A DNA stretch of 45,019 bases from Rhodovibrio sodomensis. Its GTDB lineage: Bacteria > Pseudomonadota > Alphaproteobacteria > Kiloniellales > Rhodovibrionaceae. Positions within the stretch are counted from its first letter, which is position 1. Every line of letters begins with the position of its first letter. Location of the stretch: NCBI RefSeq assembly GCF_016583645.1, contig NZ_NRRL01000032.1, forward strand, positions 9,752 to 54,770, given 5' to 3'. The notes beneath the pieces are model-generated. The model had not been told where the DNA came from. It was given only the letters and a program-made list of their open reading frames with translations, and searched no databases. The position numbers and the translations under genes are program-made. Shown here in pieces: positions 35,928-45,019 of the stretch.

Positions 35928-36185
35928 GTGAGCGGTCTCCTGACGAAGAATCCCTGCGTCGACATCTGCGACTTCGACAAGAAGAAGATCTGCAAGGCAT
36001 GCGGCCGGACCAAGGCGGAAGAAAAGGGCTGGAAAAAGCTCAGCCCGCAGGAAAAGCACGCCGTCTGGCTGCGTATCCTGGAAACGCACGCCAAGCCGGA
36101 CAGCAAGAAAGGCCGTAAGCTGATCGCCCGGCACGAGCACGCCAAGGCGCGGGCCAAACCGCTGCCGGACGGTGAGGCCGCCTGA
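35928..36185 (+). CDS. DUF1289 family cysteine-rich protein
   Basis: An 85-residue protein. KNPCVDICDFDKKKICKACGRTKAEEKGWKKLSPQEKHAVWLRI is a clear DUF1289 domain, with four cysteines spaced as CxxxC and CxxC that probably bind zinc or an iron-sulfur cluster. The Lys-rich C-terminal tail (KKGRKLIARHEHAKARAK) is basic. Function is unknown for the family. The GTG at 35928 is the only start that keeps the conserved NPC near the N-terminus. It is the last of three closely packed small genes downstream of the Fur-like box, which suggests a metal-related role. Confidence 0.8.
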   Translation: MSGLLTKNPCVDICDFDKKKICKACGRTKAEEKGWKKLSPQEKHAVWLRILETHAKPDSKKGRKLIARHEHAKARAKPLPDGEAA

Positions 36186-36306
36186 TCCGGCGTTTCGGAT
36201 ACATCCCGCGCCACGCGCCCGACTCGTCACCGACGCGCGTGCGACACCTCGCCTGGACAGGCCGCCGCGCCATCTGTACGCCCGGCCGCCAGAGCCTGAG
36301 GGCGCC

Positions 36307-36765
36307 ATGACCGATTGCGGTTCCGACCAAACCTGTCACCCGGCCGGCCCGCTCGACGCGGAGGGGCTGCTCACCCTGGCCGTCCTGATGGCGGTCGACG
36401 GCGGGCCGTTGAGCGGCTCGGCGATCGCTGCGCGCGTGCGGCGTCTGGCGGCCCCCGGCTTCGATACCGACCACAACCGCGTGGGGGCGGCGGTCGAGCG
36501 GCTGCACGCCGACGGCTACCTGGATGCCGACGGCCTGGACCCGGCGGGCGAGGTCACCTGGCGGATCGCTGGGCCCGGACGCGAGCTGGCGACCGAACTG
36601 GGCGGGCGCGCGCCGGGGCAGGCCTGCGATGCCACCCGCACCTGCCTGCTGCTGCGCCTGTGTCTGGACGGCACGATGCCGGAGCCCAACCGGCGCGTCC
36701 TGGTGGCGAGCCTGCTGCGGCAGGCAAGCGGCGCCGGGCCGGCCCAACTCCCACAAAGCCGTTAA
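36307..36765 (+). CDS. Winged-helix-like protein, unknown function
   Basis: A 152-residue protein. After a cysteine-containing N-terminus (MTDCGSDQTCHPAG), residues 18-100 read as a winged helix: GLLTLAVLMAVDGGPLSGSAIAARVRRL, DHNRVGAAVERLHADGYLDADG as recognition helix and wing, and VTWRIAGPGRELATEL in the style of PadR/MarR C-terminal wings. The tail has two more cysteines (ACDATRTCLLLRLC). I cannot name the family. The ATG at 36307 has GAGGG four bases upstream; the open frame reaches back to a GTG at 36172 overlapping DUF1289, but that segment looks non-coding. It could be a thiol- or metal-responsive regulator (inference). Confidence 0.6.
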   Translation: MTDCGSDQTCHPAGPLDAEGLLTLAVLMAVDGGPLSGSAIAARVRRLAAPGFDTDHNRVGAAVERLHADGYLDADGLDPAGEVTWRIAGPGRELATELGGRAPGQACDATRTCLLLRLCLDGTMPEPNRRVLVASLLRQASGAGPAQLPQSR

Positions 36766-36924
36766 CGCGATTAACCGAAAGCCATGCAATCGGGGCAGGG
36801 CCGGCGGGCGCCGATTGCAGTTGTCCACAGGTCCCGGGAAGCGCACTTATACGCGTGCCCGGTCGGGTCGGCGCAAGCCGTACCGGCAGGTCACCGTAAC
36901 CGCATAGCTGGGAGCCCGCGCGCC

Positions 36925-37002
36925 ATGACCCCGTTCAACATGATCGGCGTTTCTTACGTCGTCGCGATCGCGCTCTTGACCCTGGGGGCCATGGCCGTCT
37001 GA
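36925..37002 (+). CDS. 25-residue single-span membrane peptide
   Basis: ATG at 36925 with GGGAG ten bases upstream opens a 25-codon frame ending TGA at 37000-37002. The product MTPFNMIGVSYVVAIALLTL followed by GAMAV is almost entirely one membrane helix with a short polar N-terminus, as in small subunits of membrane complexes. A good intrinsic terminator (37041-37073) follows 38 bases later, suggesting a short dedicated transcript; TTATAC at about 36847 could be its -10. No family is recognised. Confidence 0.5.
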   Translation: MTPFNMIGVSYVVAIALLTLGAMAV

Positions 37003-37040
37003 TGATGCCACAACCCACCCGTCGGAGCGCCCGCTAGAAG

Positions 37041-37073
37041 CCCCGGCACCGGCATTCCCGGTTCCGGGGTTTC
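37041..37073 (+). terminator. Intrinsic terminator after the 25-residue ORF
   Basis: CCCCGG/CCGGGG (37041-37046 with 37064-37069), one mismatch, then ACCGG/CCGGT (37048-37052 with 37058-37062) form an 11-bp stem with a CATTC loop. The sequence continues TTTCGTCT. Confidence 0.7.
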
Positions 37074-37110
37074 GTCTGTCTGGGCCGCAGCGCGCTGGAC
37101 CTGCCCTCAG

Positions 37111-37170
37111 GCCGCCGCTCTCTGGGCCGCCGCTCTCTGGGGCCCGCTCTCTGGGCCCCGCGCGCTCTGG
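37111..37170. repeat. Four tandem ~15-bp GCCGCCGCTCTCTGG repeats
   Basis: 37111-37125 and 37126-37140 are identical 15-mers (GCCGCCGCTCTCTGG). They are followed by degenerate copies of 14 and 16 bases ending at 37170. Confidence 0.6.
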
Positions 37171-37481
37171 GCCCGCTTCCGCACGGTTTCCGCCGCCGCA
37201 CTTATCGATATCCAATAACCGCCGACAGGTGTCCCGGGCGGGAACTTTTGCGTGTTCCGGGCGTAGGTTGTGCAAGAGCGCTATGCCTCAAGGCCGGGTC
37301 GGCGGGGGGCTGAAGCTCGCCCGAGAGGCGCGTTCGCAGATCGGACCCAGCCAGGCGGTGTCTTGAACGTTCCGCATCTGGCTTTGCAGCGGTGCGCCGC
37401 CGGCCCCCGTGTACGCGGCCGCGCGGCGCAGTTTCCCAGGCCGTCGCGCCTGCTTCGGCAGCCAGGTGTTTTGCCGGGATG

Positions 37482-37538
37482 TTGACTCCGCCGGTCCGAT
37501 AAGACATAACGACATAAGGATATTGTTATGTCGTTATG
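37482..37538 (+). promoter_or_regulatory. Promoter with perfect inverted-repeat operator of the arsR-metF-metH operon
   Basis: TTGACT (37482-37487) and CATAAC (37505-37510) at 17-base spacing form the promoter. A perfect inverted repeat with 13-base arms, CATAACGACATAA (37505-37517) and TTATGTCGTTATG (37526-37538), starts in the -10 and covers the transcription start, separated by GGATATTG. ArsR-family dimers bind such AT-rich repeats, so the first gene product is the likely autorepressor. Confidence 0.75.
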
Positions 37539-37594
37539 GCGCGGGCCCTTGGGGCGCCGCGCAAAACCTTGAGATCGAAGGGGCAGCCAAGCCG

Positions 37595-38587
37595 ATGGAC
37601 GACCTGTTGCAAGGCCTGCGCGCCGTGGCCGAGCCGACCCGGCTCCGGATCCTGGGTCTGTGCGCGCATGCCGAGCTGACGGTCAGCGACCTGACCCAGA
37701 TCCTGGGGCAGTCGCAGCCGCGGGTCTCCCGCCATCTCAAGCTGATGGTGGAGGCGCGGTTGCTGGAGCGGTTCCGGGAAGGCCAGTGGGCGTTCTACCG
37801 GATCGCGCAGGACGGCCCGGCGTCGAAGCTGTCGAACGTGCTGGTCGACCTGCTGCCCGACGGCGACGAGGCGCACGCCCGGGACCTGGAGCGCCTGGAG
37901 CAGGTCAAGCGCCAGCGCGCGGAAATGGCCGATGCCTATTTCCGCAAGAACGCTCCGCAGTGGGACGAGCTGCGCAAGCTGTACGTCGACGACGCCGAGG
38001 TCGAGGCCGCGCTGCGCCGGCTGGTGCCGCAGGACGAGGTCGGCCGGCTGCTCGACATCGGGACCGGCACCGGCCGGATGCTCGAGGTGTTCGCCGACCG
38101 CTACAAGCGGGCGGTCGGGATCGACCGGTCGCGCGAGATGCTGGCGGTGGCCCGGGCGAACCTGGAGCGCGCGGGCATGCGCGACTGTCAGGTCCGGCAG
38201 GGTGACATGTACGCGCTGCCGACCCCGGGAGAGTCGTTCGACACCATCACGGTGCACATGGTGCTGCACTACGCCGACGACCCCGCGGGCGCGATCGGCG
38301 AGGCGGCGCGCGCCCTCAAGCCCGGCGGCCGGCTGATCGTGGTCGACTTCGCGCCGCACCACGAGGAGTACCTGCGCGAACAGCACGCGCACCGTCGGCT
38401 GGGGTTCGCCGACGAGGAACTGGAACGTTGGTTCCGGGCGGTCGGCTTGGTGCCCACCGCGACGGACCGTTTGCCCGGCCGATCGCTGACCGTGTGCCTC
38501 TGGTGCGCGCGCCGGCCGGCCAACGACGCCGCCAACGACACATCTTCGGACAACAGCCGTATCACGGCTCGAGCAGGGAGCGCCTGA
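37595..38587 (+). CDS. ArsR-family regulator fused to SAM-dependent methyltransferase
   Basis: A 330-residue fusion. Residues 1-95 are an ArsR winged helix: DLLQGLRAVAEPTRLRILGLCAHAELTVSDLTQILGQSQPRVSRHLKLMVEARLLERFREGQWAFYRI, without the classical CxC metal-binding motif in the recognition helix. A linker (about 95-140) leads to a class I methyltransferase with LLDIGTGTGRMLEVFADRYKRAVGIDRSREML (SAM-binding motif I) and FDTITVHMVLHYADDPAGAI. The same fusion precedes metF in other alphaproteobacteria. A methyltransferase fold that binds S-adenosylmethionine or S-adenosylhomocysteine is an obvious effector domain for methionine control. metF starts 4 bases after its stop. ATG at 37595 is chosen; no conserved sequence lies upstream. 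Confidence 0.9.
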   Translation: MDDLLQGLRAVAEPTRLRILGLCAHAELTVSDLTQILGQSQPRVSRHLKLMVEARLLERFREGQWAFYRIAQDGPASKLSNVLVDLLPDGDEAHARDLERLEQVKRQRAEMADAYFRKNAPQWDELRKLYVDDAEVEAALRRLVPQDEVGRLLDIGTGTGRMLEVFADRYKRAVGIDRSREMLAVARANLERAGMRDCQVRQGDMYALPTPGESFDTITVHMVLHYADDPAGAIGEAARALKPGGRLIVVDFAPHHEEYLREQHAHRRLGFADEELERWFRAVGLVPTATDRLPGRSLTVCLWCARRPANDAANDTSSDNSRITARAGSA

Positions 38588-38591
38588 GATC

Positions 38592-39470
38592 ATGAGCAAG
38601 CTTCACGACGGCGACATCAAGGTCAGCTTTGAGTTCTTCCCGCCGGCCGACGACAAGGGCGAGGCCCGGCTGTGGGAAACCATCGAGAAGCTGGCCCCGT
38701 TGGAGCCGGAATTCCTCTCGGTGACTTATGGCGCCGGCGGCTCCACCCAGGACCGGACCGAGCGGATCGTCACCGACATCCTGCAGAAGACCAACCAGAC
38801 GCCGACCGCGCACCTGACCTGCGTCGGCCAGAGCAAGCAGGAAATCATCGAACGTGCCGACCGCTGGTGGGAGCAGGGTGTGCGCAACATCCTGGCGCTG
38901 CGCGGTGACCCGCCGAAGGGCGAGACCGAATGGCAGCCGCACCCGGACGGCTTCGGCCACGCCGCCGAGCTGGTCGCGGCGCTGAAGGAGATCGCGCCGT
39001 TCAACATCGCGGTCGGCGCCTATCCGGAGATCCACCCGAACAGCCCCTCCGAAGAGGCCGACACCGAGAACCTGAAGCGCAAGGTCGACGCCGGCGCGGA
39101 CCGGATCGTCACGCAGTACTTCTTCGAGACGGACGACTTCCTGCACTTCCGCGACCGCTGCGCGAGGGCCGGCATCGACGTGCCGCTGATCCCCGGGATC
39201 ATGCCGATCTTCAACTACGGCAAGGTGAAGCGCTTCTCGCAGGGCTGCGGGGCCAAGATCCCGCAGTGGTTGGAAGACACCTTCGTCGGCCTGGACGAGG
39301 ACCCCGAGACCCGGCAGCTGGTCGCCGCCTCCGTCGCGGCCGACCAGTGCAACCGGCTGCTCAACGAGGGCGTCCATCACTTCCATTTCTACACGCTCAA
39401 CCGGCCCGAGCTGACCTACGCGGTCTGCCGCCGGATGGGCGTCAAGCCGCGCCTTAAGGAGGCCGCATAA
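38592..39470 (+). CDS. metF: 5,10-methylenetetrahydrofolate reductase
   Basis: A 292-residue FAD-dependent TIM-barrel enzyme that reduces methylene-THF to 5-methyl-THF, the methyl donor of MetH. VSFEFFPPADDKG contains the catalytic Glu, SVTYGAGGSTQDRTERIV the conserved Gly-rich loop, AHLTCVGQSKQEI and LALRGDPPKGE the folate/FAD-binding blocks, and DAGADRIVTQYFFETDDFLHF and PGIMPIFNYGKVKRFS follow. Length is normal for bacterial MetF. It lies between the ArsR-methyltransferase gene and metH with 4 bases and 3 bases of spacing, in one operon. Confidence 0.96.
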   Translation: MSKLHDGDIKVSFEFFPPADDKGEARLWETIEKLAPLEPEFLSVTYGAGGSTQDRTERIVTDILQKTNQTPTAHLTCVGQSKQEIIERADRWWEQGVRNILALRGDPPKGETEWQPHPDGFGHAAELVAALKEIAPFNIAVGAYPEIHPNSPSEEADTENLKRKVDAGADRIVTQYFFETDDFLHFRDRCARAGIDVPLIPGIMPIFNYGKVKRFSQGCGAKIPQWLEDTFVGLDEDPETRQLVAASVAADQCNRLLNEGVHHFHFYTLNRPELTYAVCRRMGVKPRLKEAA

Positions 39471-39473
39471 ATC

Positions 39474-43049
<3,576 letters not shown>

Positions 43050-43124
43050 GGCGTGCGGGCCGTCGGCAGGGACGGCCGGCCAACGACCGCCGGCCCGCAC
43101 CGCCAACCGGCCAGCCGACGACGC

Positions 43125-43154
43125 CCCGGGCGGCCCCTAGGCTGGCCGCCCGGG
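43125..43154. other. Strong GC hairpin in the metH 3' region
   Basis: An 11-bp perfect stem CCCGGGCGGCC/GGCCGCCCGGG (43125-43135 with 43144-43154) encloses CCTAGGCT. It has no T tract, so it is more likely an mRNA-stabilising 3' structure than a terminator. Confidence 0.5.
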
Positions 43155-43265
43155 CGCGGCCCCTGCCTCACGGCGCTCGCGCCGGAGCGTCTCGATCCGG
43201 GCAGGGACCGATCCACCGGTGCGGCGTTACGCTTTCCGCCCCACCGGCGCCTCCAGCCTCAACGC

Positions 43266-43307
43266 GCCCCGCGCGTCCGCACAATAAGGACGGCGGGGCA
43301 TTTTTTT
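43266..43307 (+). terminator. Rho-independent terminator of the metF-metH operon
   Basis: GCCCCGC/GCGGGGC (43266-43272 with 43293-43299) and inner GTCC/GGAC (43275-43278 with 43288-43291) form the stem; one A and seven Ts (43301-43307) follow. It is oriented for rightward transcription and lies 217 bases after metH, just before the convergent prfC end. Confidence 0.9.
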
Positions 43308-43329
43308 GTTCGGTGGTTGCGCGCGGGGA

Positions 43330-44949
43330 TTACGTCCGCTCGCGCGTCGCGGAGAAGGTAATGTCCGGCCAGTCCTCCTGGATCCGGCCCAGGTCCCAGA
43401 AGTTGCGGGCCATGTAGACCGGCGCCTCGTCGCGGTCCTGGGCGACCGCGGAGCGGTTGCGGTCCAGGAAGCGCTTCAGCTTGTCGGCGTCGTCGCAGGA
43501 GACCCAGCGGGCGGTGTCGTAGGGCGCGGGCTCGAAGTGCGCCTTGACGTTGTATTCGCTCTGGATGCGCTGCTCCAGGACGTCCAGCTGCAGCTGGCCG
43601 ACCACGCCGACGATGTAGGAGCTGTCGATCACGGGGCGGAACACCTGGGTCACGCCCTCCTCGGCCAGGTCCTCCAACGCGCGGTTCAGGTGCTTGGCGC
43701 GCATCGGATCGTCCAGGCGCACGCGGCGCAGGATCTCGGGCGCGAAGTTGGGGATGCCGGTGAACTTGGTGTCGCCGCTCTCGACCAGCGTGTCGCCCAC
43801 CCGCAGGGTGCCGTGGTTGGGCACGCCGATCACGTCGCCGGGCCAGGCCTCCTCCGCCAGATCGCGGTCCTGGGCGAAGAACATGATCGGGTTGTGCACC
43901 GCCATGGTCTTGCCGGTGCGCGCCTGTTTCAGCTTCATGCCGCGCTTGAAGTGGCCGGAAACCAGGCGGACGTAGGCGATCCGGTCGCGGTGGTTGGGGT
44001 CCATGTTGGCCTGGACCTTGAAGACGAAGCCGCTGACCTTGTCGCTCGCCGGCTCGACCGGCTTGGGCTGCGCCGGCTGGGTGCGCGGCGAGGGGGCGAT
44101 CCGGCCCAGGTTCGCCAGCAGCTCCTCGACCCCGAACTCCTTCAGCGCGGAGCCGAAGAACACCGGGGTGAGGTGCCCCTCCCGGTAGGCCTGCAGGTCG
44201 AATGGCGGGCAGGCCTCCTGCGCCAGCTCGGCCTCCTCGGCGAGCTGGGCGGCCTGTTCGTCGGCGACGTATTGGCCGAGCTCGGACGGCTCGGCCGCGA
44301 TCGGGTCCGGGTGCGCGCCCTGCTTGGCGTAGGGCAGGAAGCGCCGGCCGGCCAGGTCGTAGACGCCGGACAGGATGCCGCCCATGCCGACCGGCCAGCT
44401 CATCGGCGCGGTGTCGAGCGCGAGCGTCTCCTGGATCTCGTCCAGGATCTCGAAGGGGTCGCGGCCCTCCCGGTCGATCTTGTTGACGAAGGTCACGATC
44501 GGCACGTCGCGCAGCCGGCAGACCTCGAACAGCTTGCGGGTCTGGCTCTCGATGCCGCGCGCGGCGTCGATCACCATGATCGCGCTGTCGACGGCGGTCA
44601 GCGTGCGGTAGGTGTCCTCCGAGAAGTCCTCGTGGCCGGGCGTGTCGAGCAGATTGTAGGTCACGCCGTTGTATTCGAAGGTCATCACGCTGGTGGTGAC
44701 CGAGATGCCGCGCTGCTGCTCGATCTGCATCCAGTCCGAGCGGGTGCGCCGGCGCTCCCCGCGCGCCTTCACCTGGCCCGCCATGTGGATCGCGCCGCCC
44801 AGCAGCAGCAGCTTCTCGGTCAGCGTGGTCTTGCCGGCGTCCGGGTGGGAGATGATCGCGAACGTCCGCCGGTTCGCCGCGGCGCGGCCCACGGGCGTGT
44901 CCGGCGCGCTGCTTGGATCGGTCGGTACGGTCGGCGCTGCGTCGGCCAA
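43330..44949 (-). CDS. prfC: Peptide chain release factor 3
   Basis: A 539-residue translational GTPase that removes RF1/RF2 from the ribosome after termination. FAIISHPDAGKTTLTEKLLLLGGAIHMAGQVK is the G1 P-loop region with the RF3-specific insert, QQRGISVTTSVMTFEY the switch I G2 block, LLDTPGHEDFSEDTYRTL G3, and FVNKIDREGRDPFE G4 (NKID). PALINDROMIC structure is absent and the C-terminal domains include PNHRDRIAYVRLVSGHFKRGMKLKQ and DRNRSAVAQDRDEAPVYMARNFWDL. The start is a TTG at 44949 with AGGAG six bases upstream. An N-terminal stretch of about 20 Pro/Ala/Asp-rich residues precedes the G domain. Assignment is secure. Confidence 0.96.
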   Translation of the reverse strand: MADAAPTVPTDPSSAPDTPVGRAAANRRTFAIISHPDAGKTTLTEKLLLLGGAIHMAGQVKARGERRRTRSDWMQIEQQRGISVTTSVMTFEYNGVTYNLLDTPGHEDFSEDTYRTLTAVDSAIMVIDAARGIESQTRKLFEVCRLRDVPIVTFVNKIDREGRDPFEILDEIQETLALDTAPMSWPVGMGGILSGVYDLAGRRFLPYAKQGAHPDPIAAEPSELGQYVADEQAAQLAEEAELAQEACPPFDLQAYREGHLTPVFFGSALKEFGVEELLANLGRIAPSPRTQPAQPKPVEPASDKVSGFVFKVQANMDPNHRDRIAYVRLVSGHFKRGMKLKQARTGKTMAVHNPIMFFAQDRDLAEEAWPGDVIGVPNHGTLRVGDTLVESGDTKFTGIPNFAPEILRRVRLDDPMRAKHLNRALEDLAEEGVTQVFRPVIDSSYIVGVVGQLQLDVLEQRIQSEYNVKAHFEPAPYDTARWVSCDDADKLKRFLDRNRSAVAQDRDEAPVYMARNFWDLGRIQEDWPDITFSATRERT

Positions 44950-45019
44950 GGGGGTCTCCTGTCTCTCGCGTACGCGTCGGCTCTCAGGCTGGCCCAGATA
45001 TGGGACGCGGAGCGGGTGG

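Larger units (their letters stand above)
37003..37594. other. 590-bp intergenic region between the small membrane peptide and the ArsR-methyltransferase gene
   Basis: From left to right it holds the terminator at 37041-37073, degenerate 15-bp tandem repeats at 37111-37170, an AT-richer stretch around 37200-37222 (ACTTATCGATATCCAATAACC), a GGAAC/GTTCC hairpin near 37240-37257, and the promoter-operator at 37482-37538. I see no protein-coding gene with a supported start in 37100-37480; an unannotated RNA between about 37200 and 37480 cannot be excluded. Confidence 0.6.

Noticed and set aside
36821..36829. TTGTCCACA as a DnaA box (and TCATCCACA near 18250)
   Set aside because: Each differs from TTWTNCACA and stands alone. 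A replication origin would show clustered boxes and characteristic neighbours.
37202..37507. Short open frames in 37202-37515 as genes
   Set aside because: They lack ribosome-binding sites, overlap one another on both strands, and have no recognisable features.
38588..38591. Riboswitch (SAM, SAH or cobalamin) for metF/metH
   Set aside because: Only 4 and 3 bases separate the operon genes, and the leader at 37539-37594 is too short and shows no conserved riboswitch core. Control appears to be through the operator.

Overview
This 45 kb window is a high-GC chromosomal segment of an alphaproteobacterium, most likely from the Rhodospirillales/Rhodovibrionales part of the class. Three things point there: a circularly permuted, two-piece tmRNA gene, an adjacent divK-pleD pair, and EipB (DUF1849), which is largely alphaproteobacterial. 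Nearly all of the window is ordinary chromosome. I see no prophage, integrase, transposase, CRISPR array, rRNA or tRNA gene.

Layout. (1) 1-7900 is a polyphosphate/phosphate neighbourhood: a CYTH-CHAD protein cut by the window edge, SixA on the opposite strand, polyphosphate kinase Ppk1, exopolyphosphatase Ppx and an exported phytase-like protein with a Pho-box-like repeat upstream. (2) 8146-14509 holds a glutathione S-transferase, an exported lytic transglycosylase, RNase D, aspartyl-tRNA synthetase and an agmatine deiminase. (3) About 14692-15065 (minus) is the permuted ssrA gene, supported by tag, pseudoknot, acceptor stem and promoter. (4) 15174-24326 holds a diguanylate cyclase, a D-2-hydroxyacid dehydrogenase, EipB, a gamma-glutamylcyclotransferase-like protein, DNA polymerase IV, a ROK kinase, DivK and PleD. 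(5) 23142-32588 is an aromatic-acid locus. PobA and a DctPQM TRAP transporter run leftward and pcaD-C-H-G, a BKACE (DUF849) gene and pcaB run rightward. Together they could import 4-hydroxybenzoate, convert it to protocatechuate and take it to beta-ketoadipate. The usual pcaIJ/pcaF genes are absent and the BKACE enzyme may replace them. (6) 32658-36765 holds a PAS histidine kinase, a T4 Imm-like small membrane protein, an SDR and a compact chain of tiny genes (36 aa, 85 aa, DUF1289) behind a strong promoter covered by a Fur-like palindrome, followed by a winged-helix protein. (7) 37482-43307 is a methionine-cycle operon (ArsR-methyltransferase fusion, metF, metH) with a perfect 13-bp-arm operator over its -10 and a classical terminator. 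(8) prfC closes the window on the minus strand.

Intergenic spaces carry several families of palindromic repeats. One is a two-palindrome element of about 112 bp seen twice in opposite orientation (7899-8011 and 13331-13442). A second is a CCTCTCCC/GGGAGAGG palindrome family at three loci. A third is a 97-bp MITE-like element between dctP and dctQ. These, the BKACE-containing pca operon, the Fur-box micro-gene operon and the methionine operator are the most interesting observations. Functions are assigned from motifs and family knowledge only; no database search was possible.
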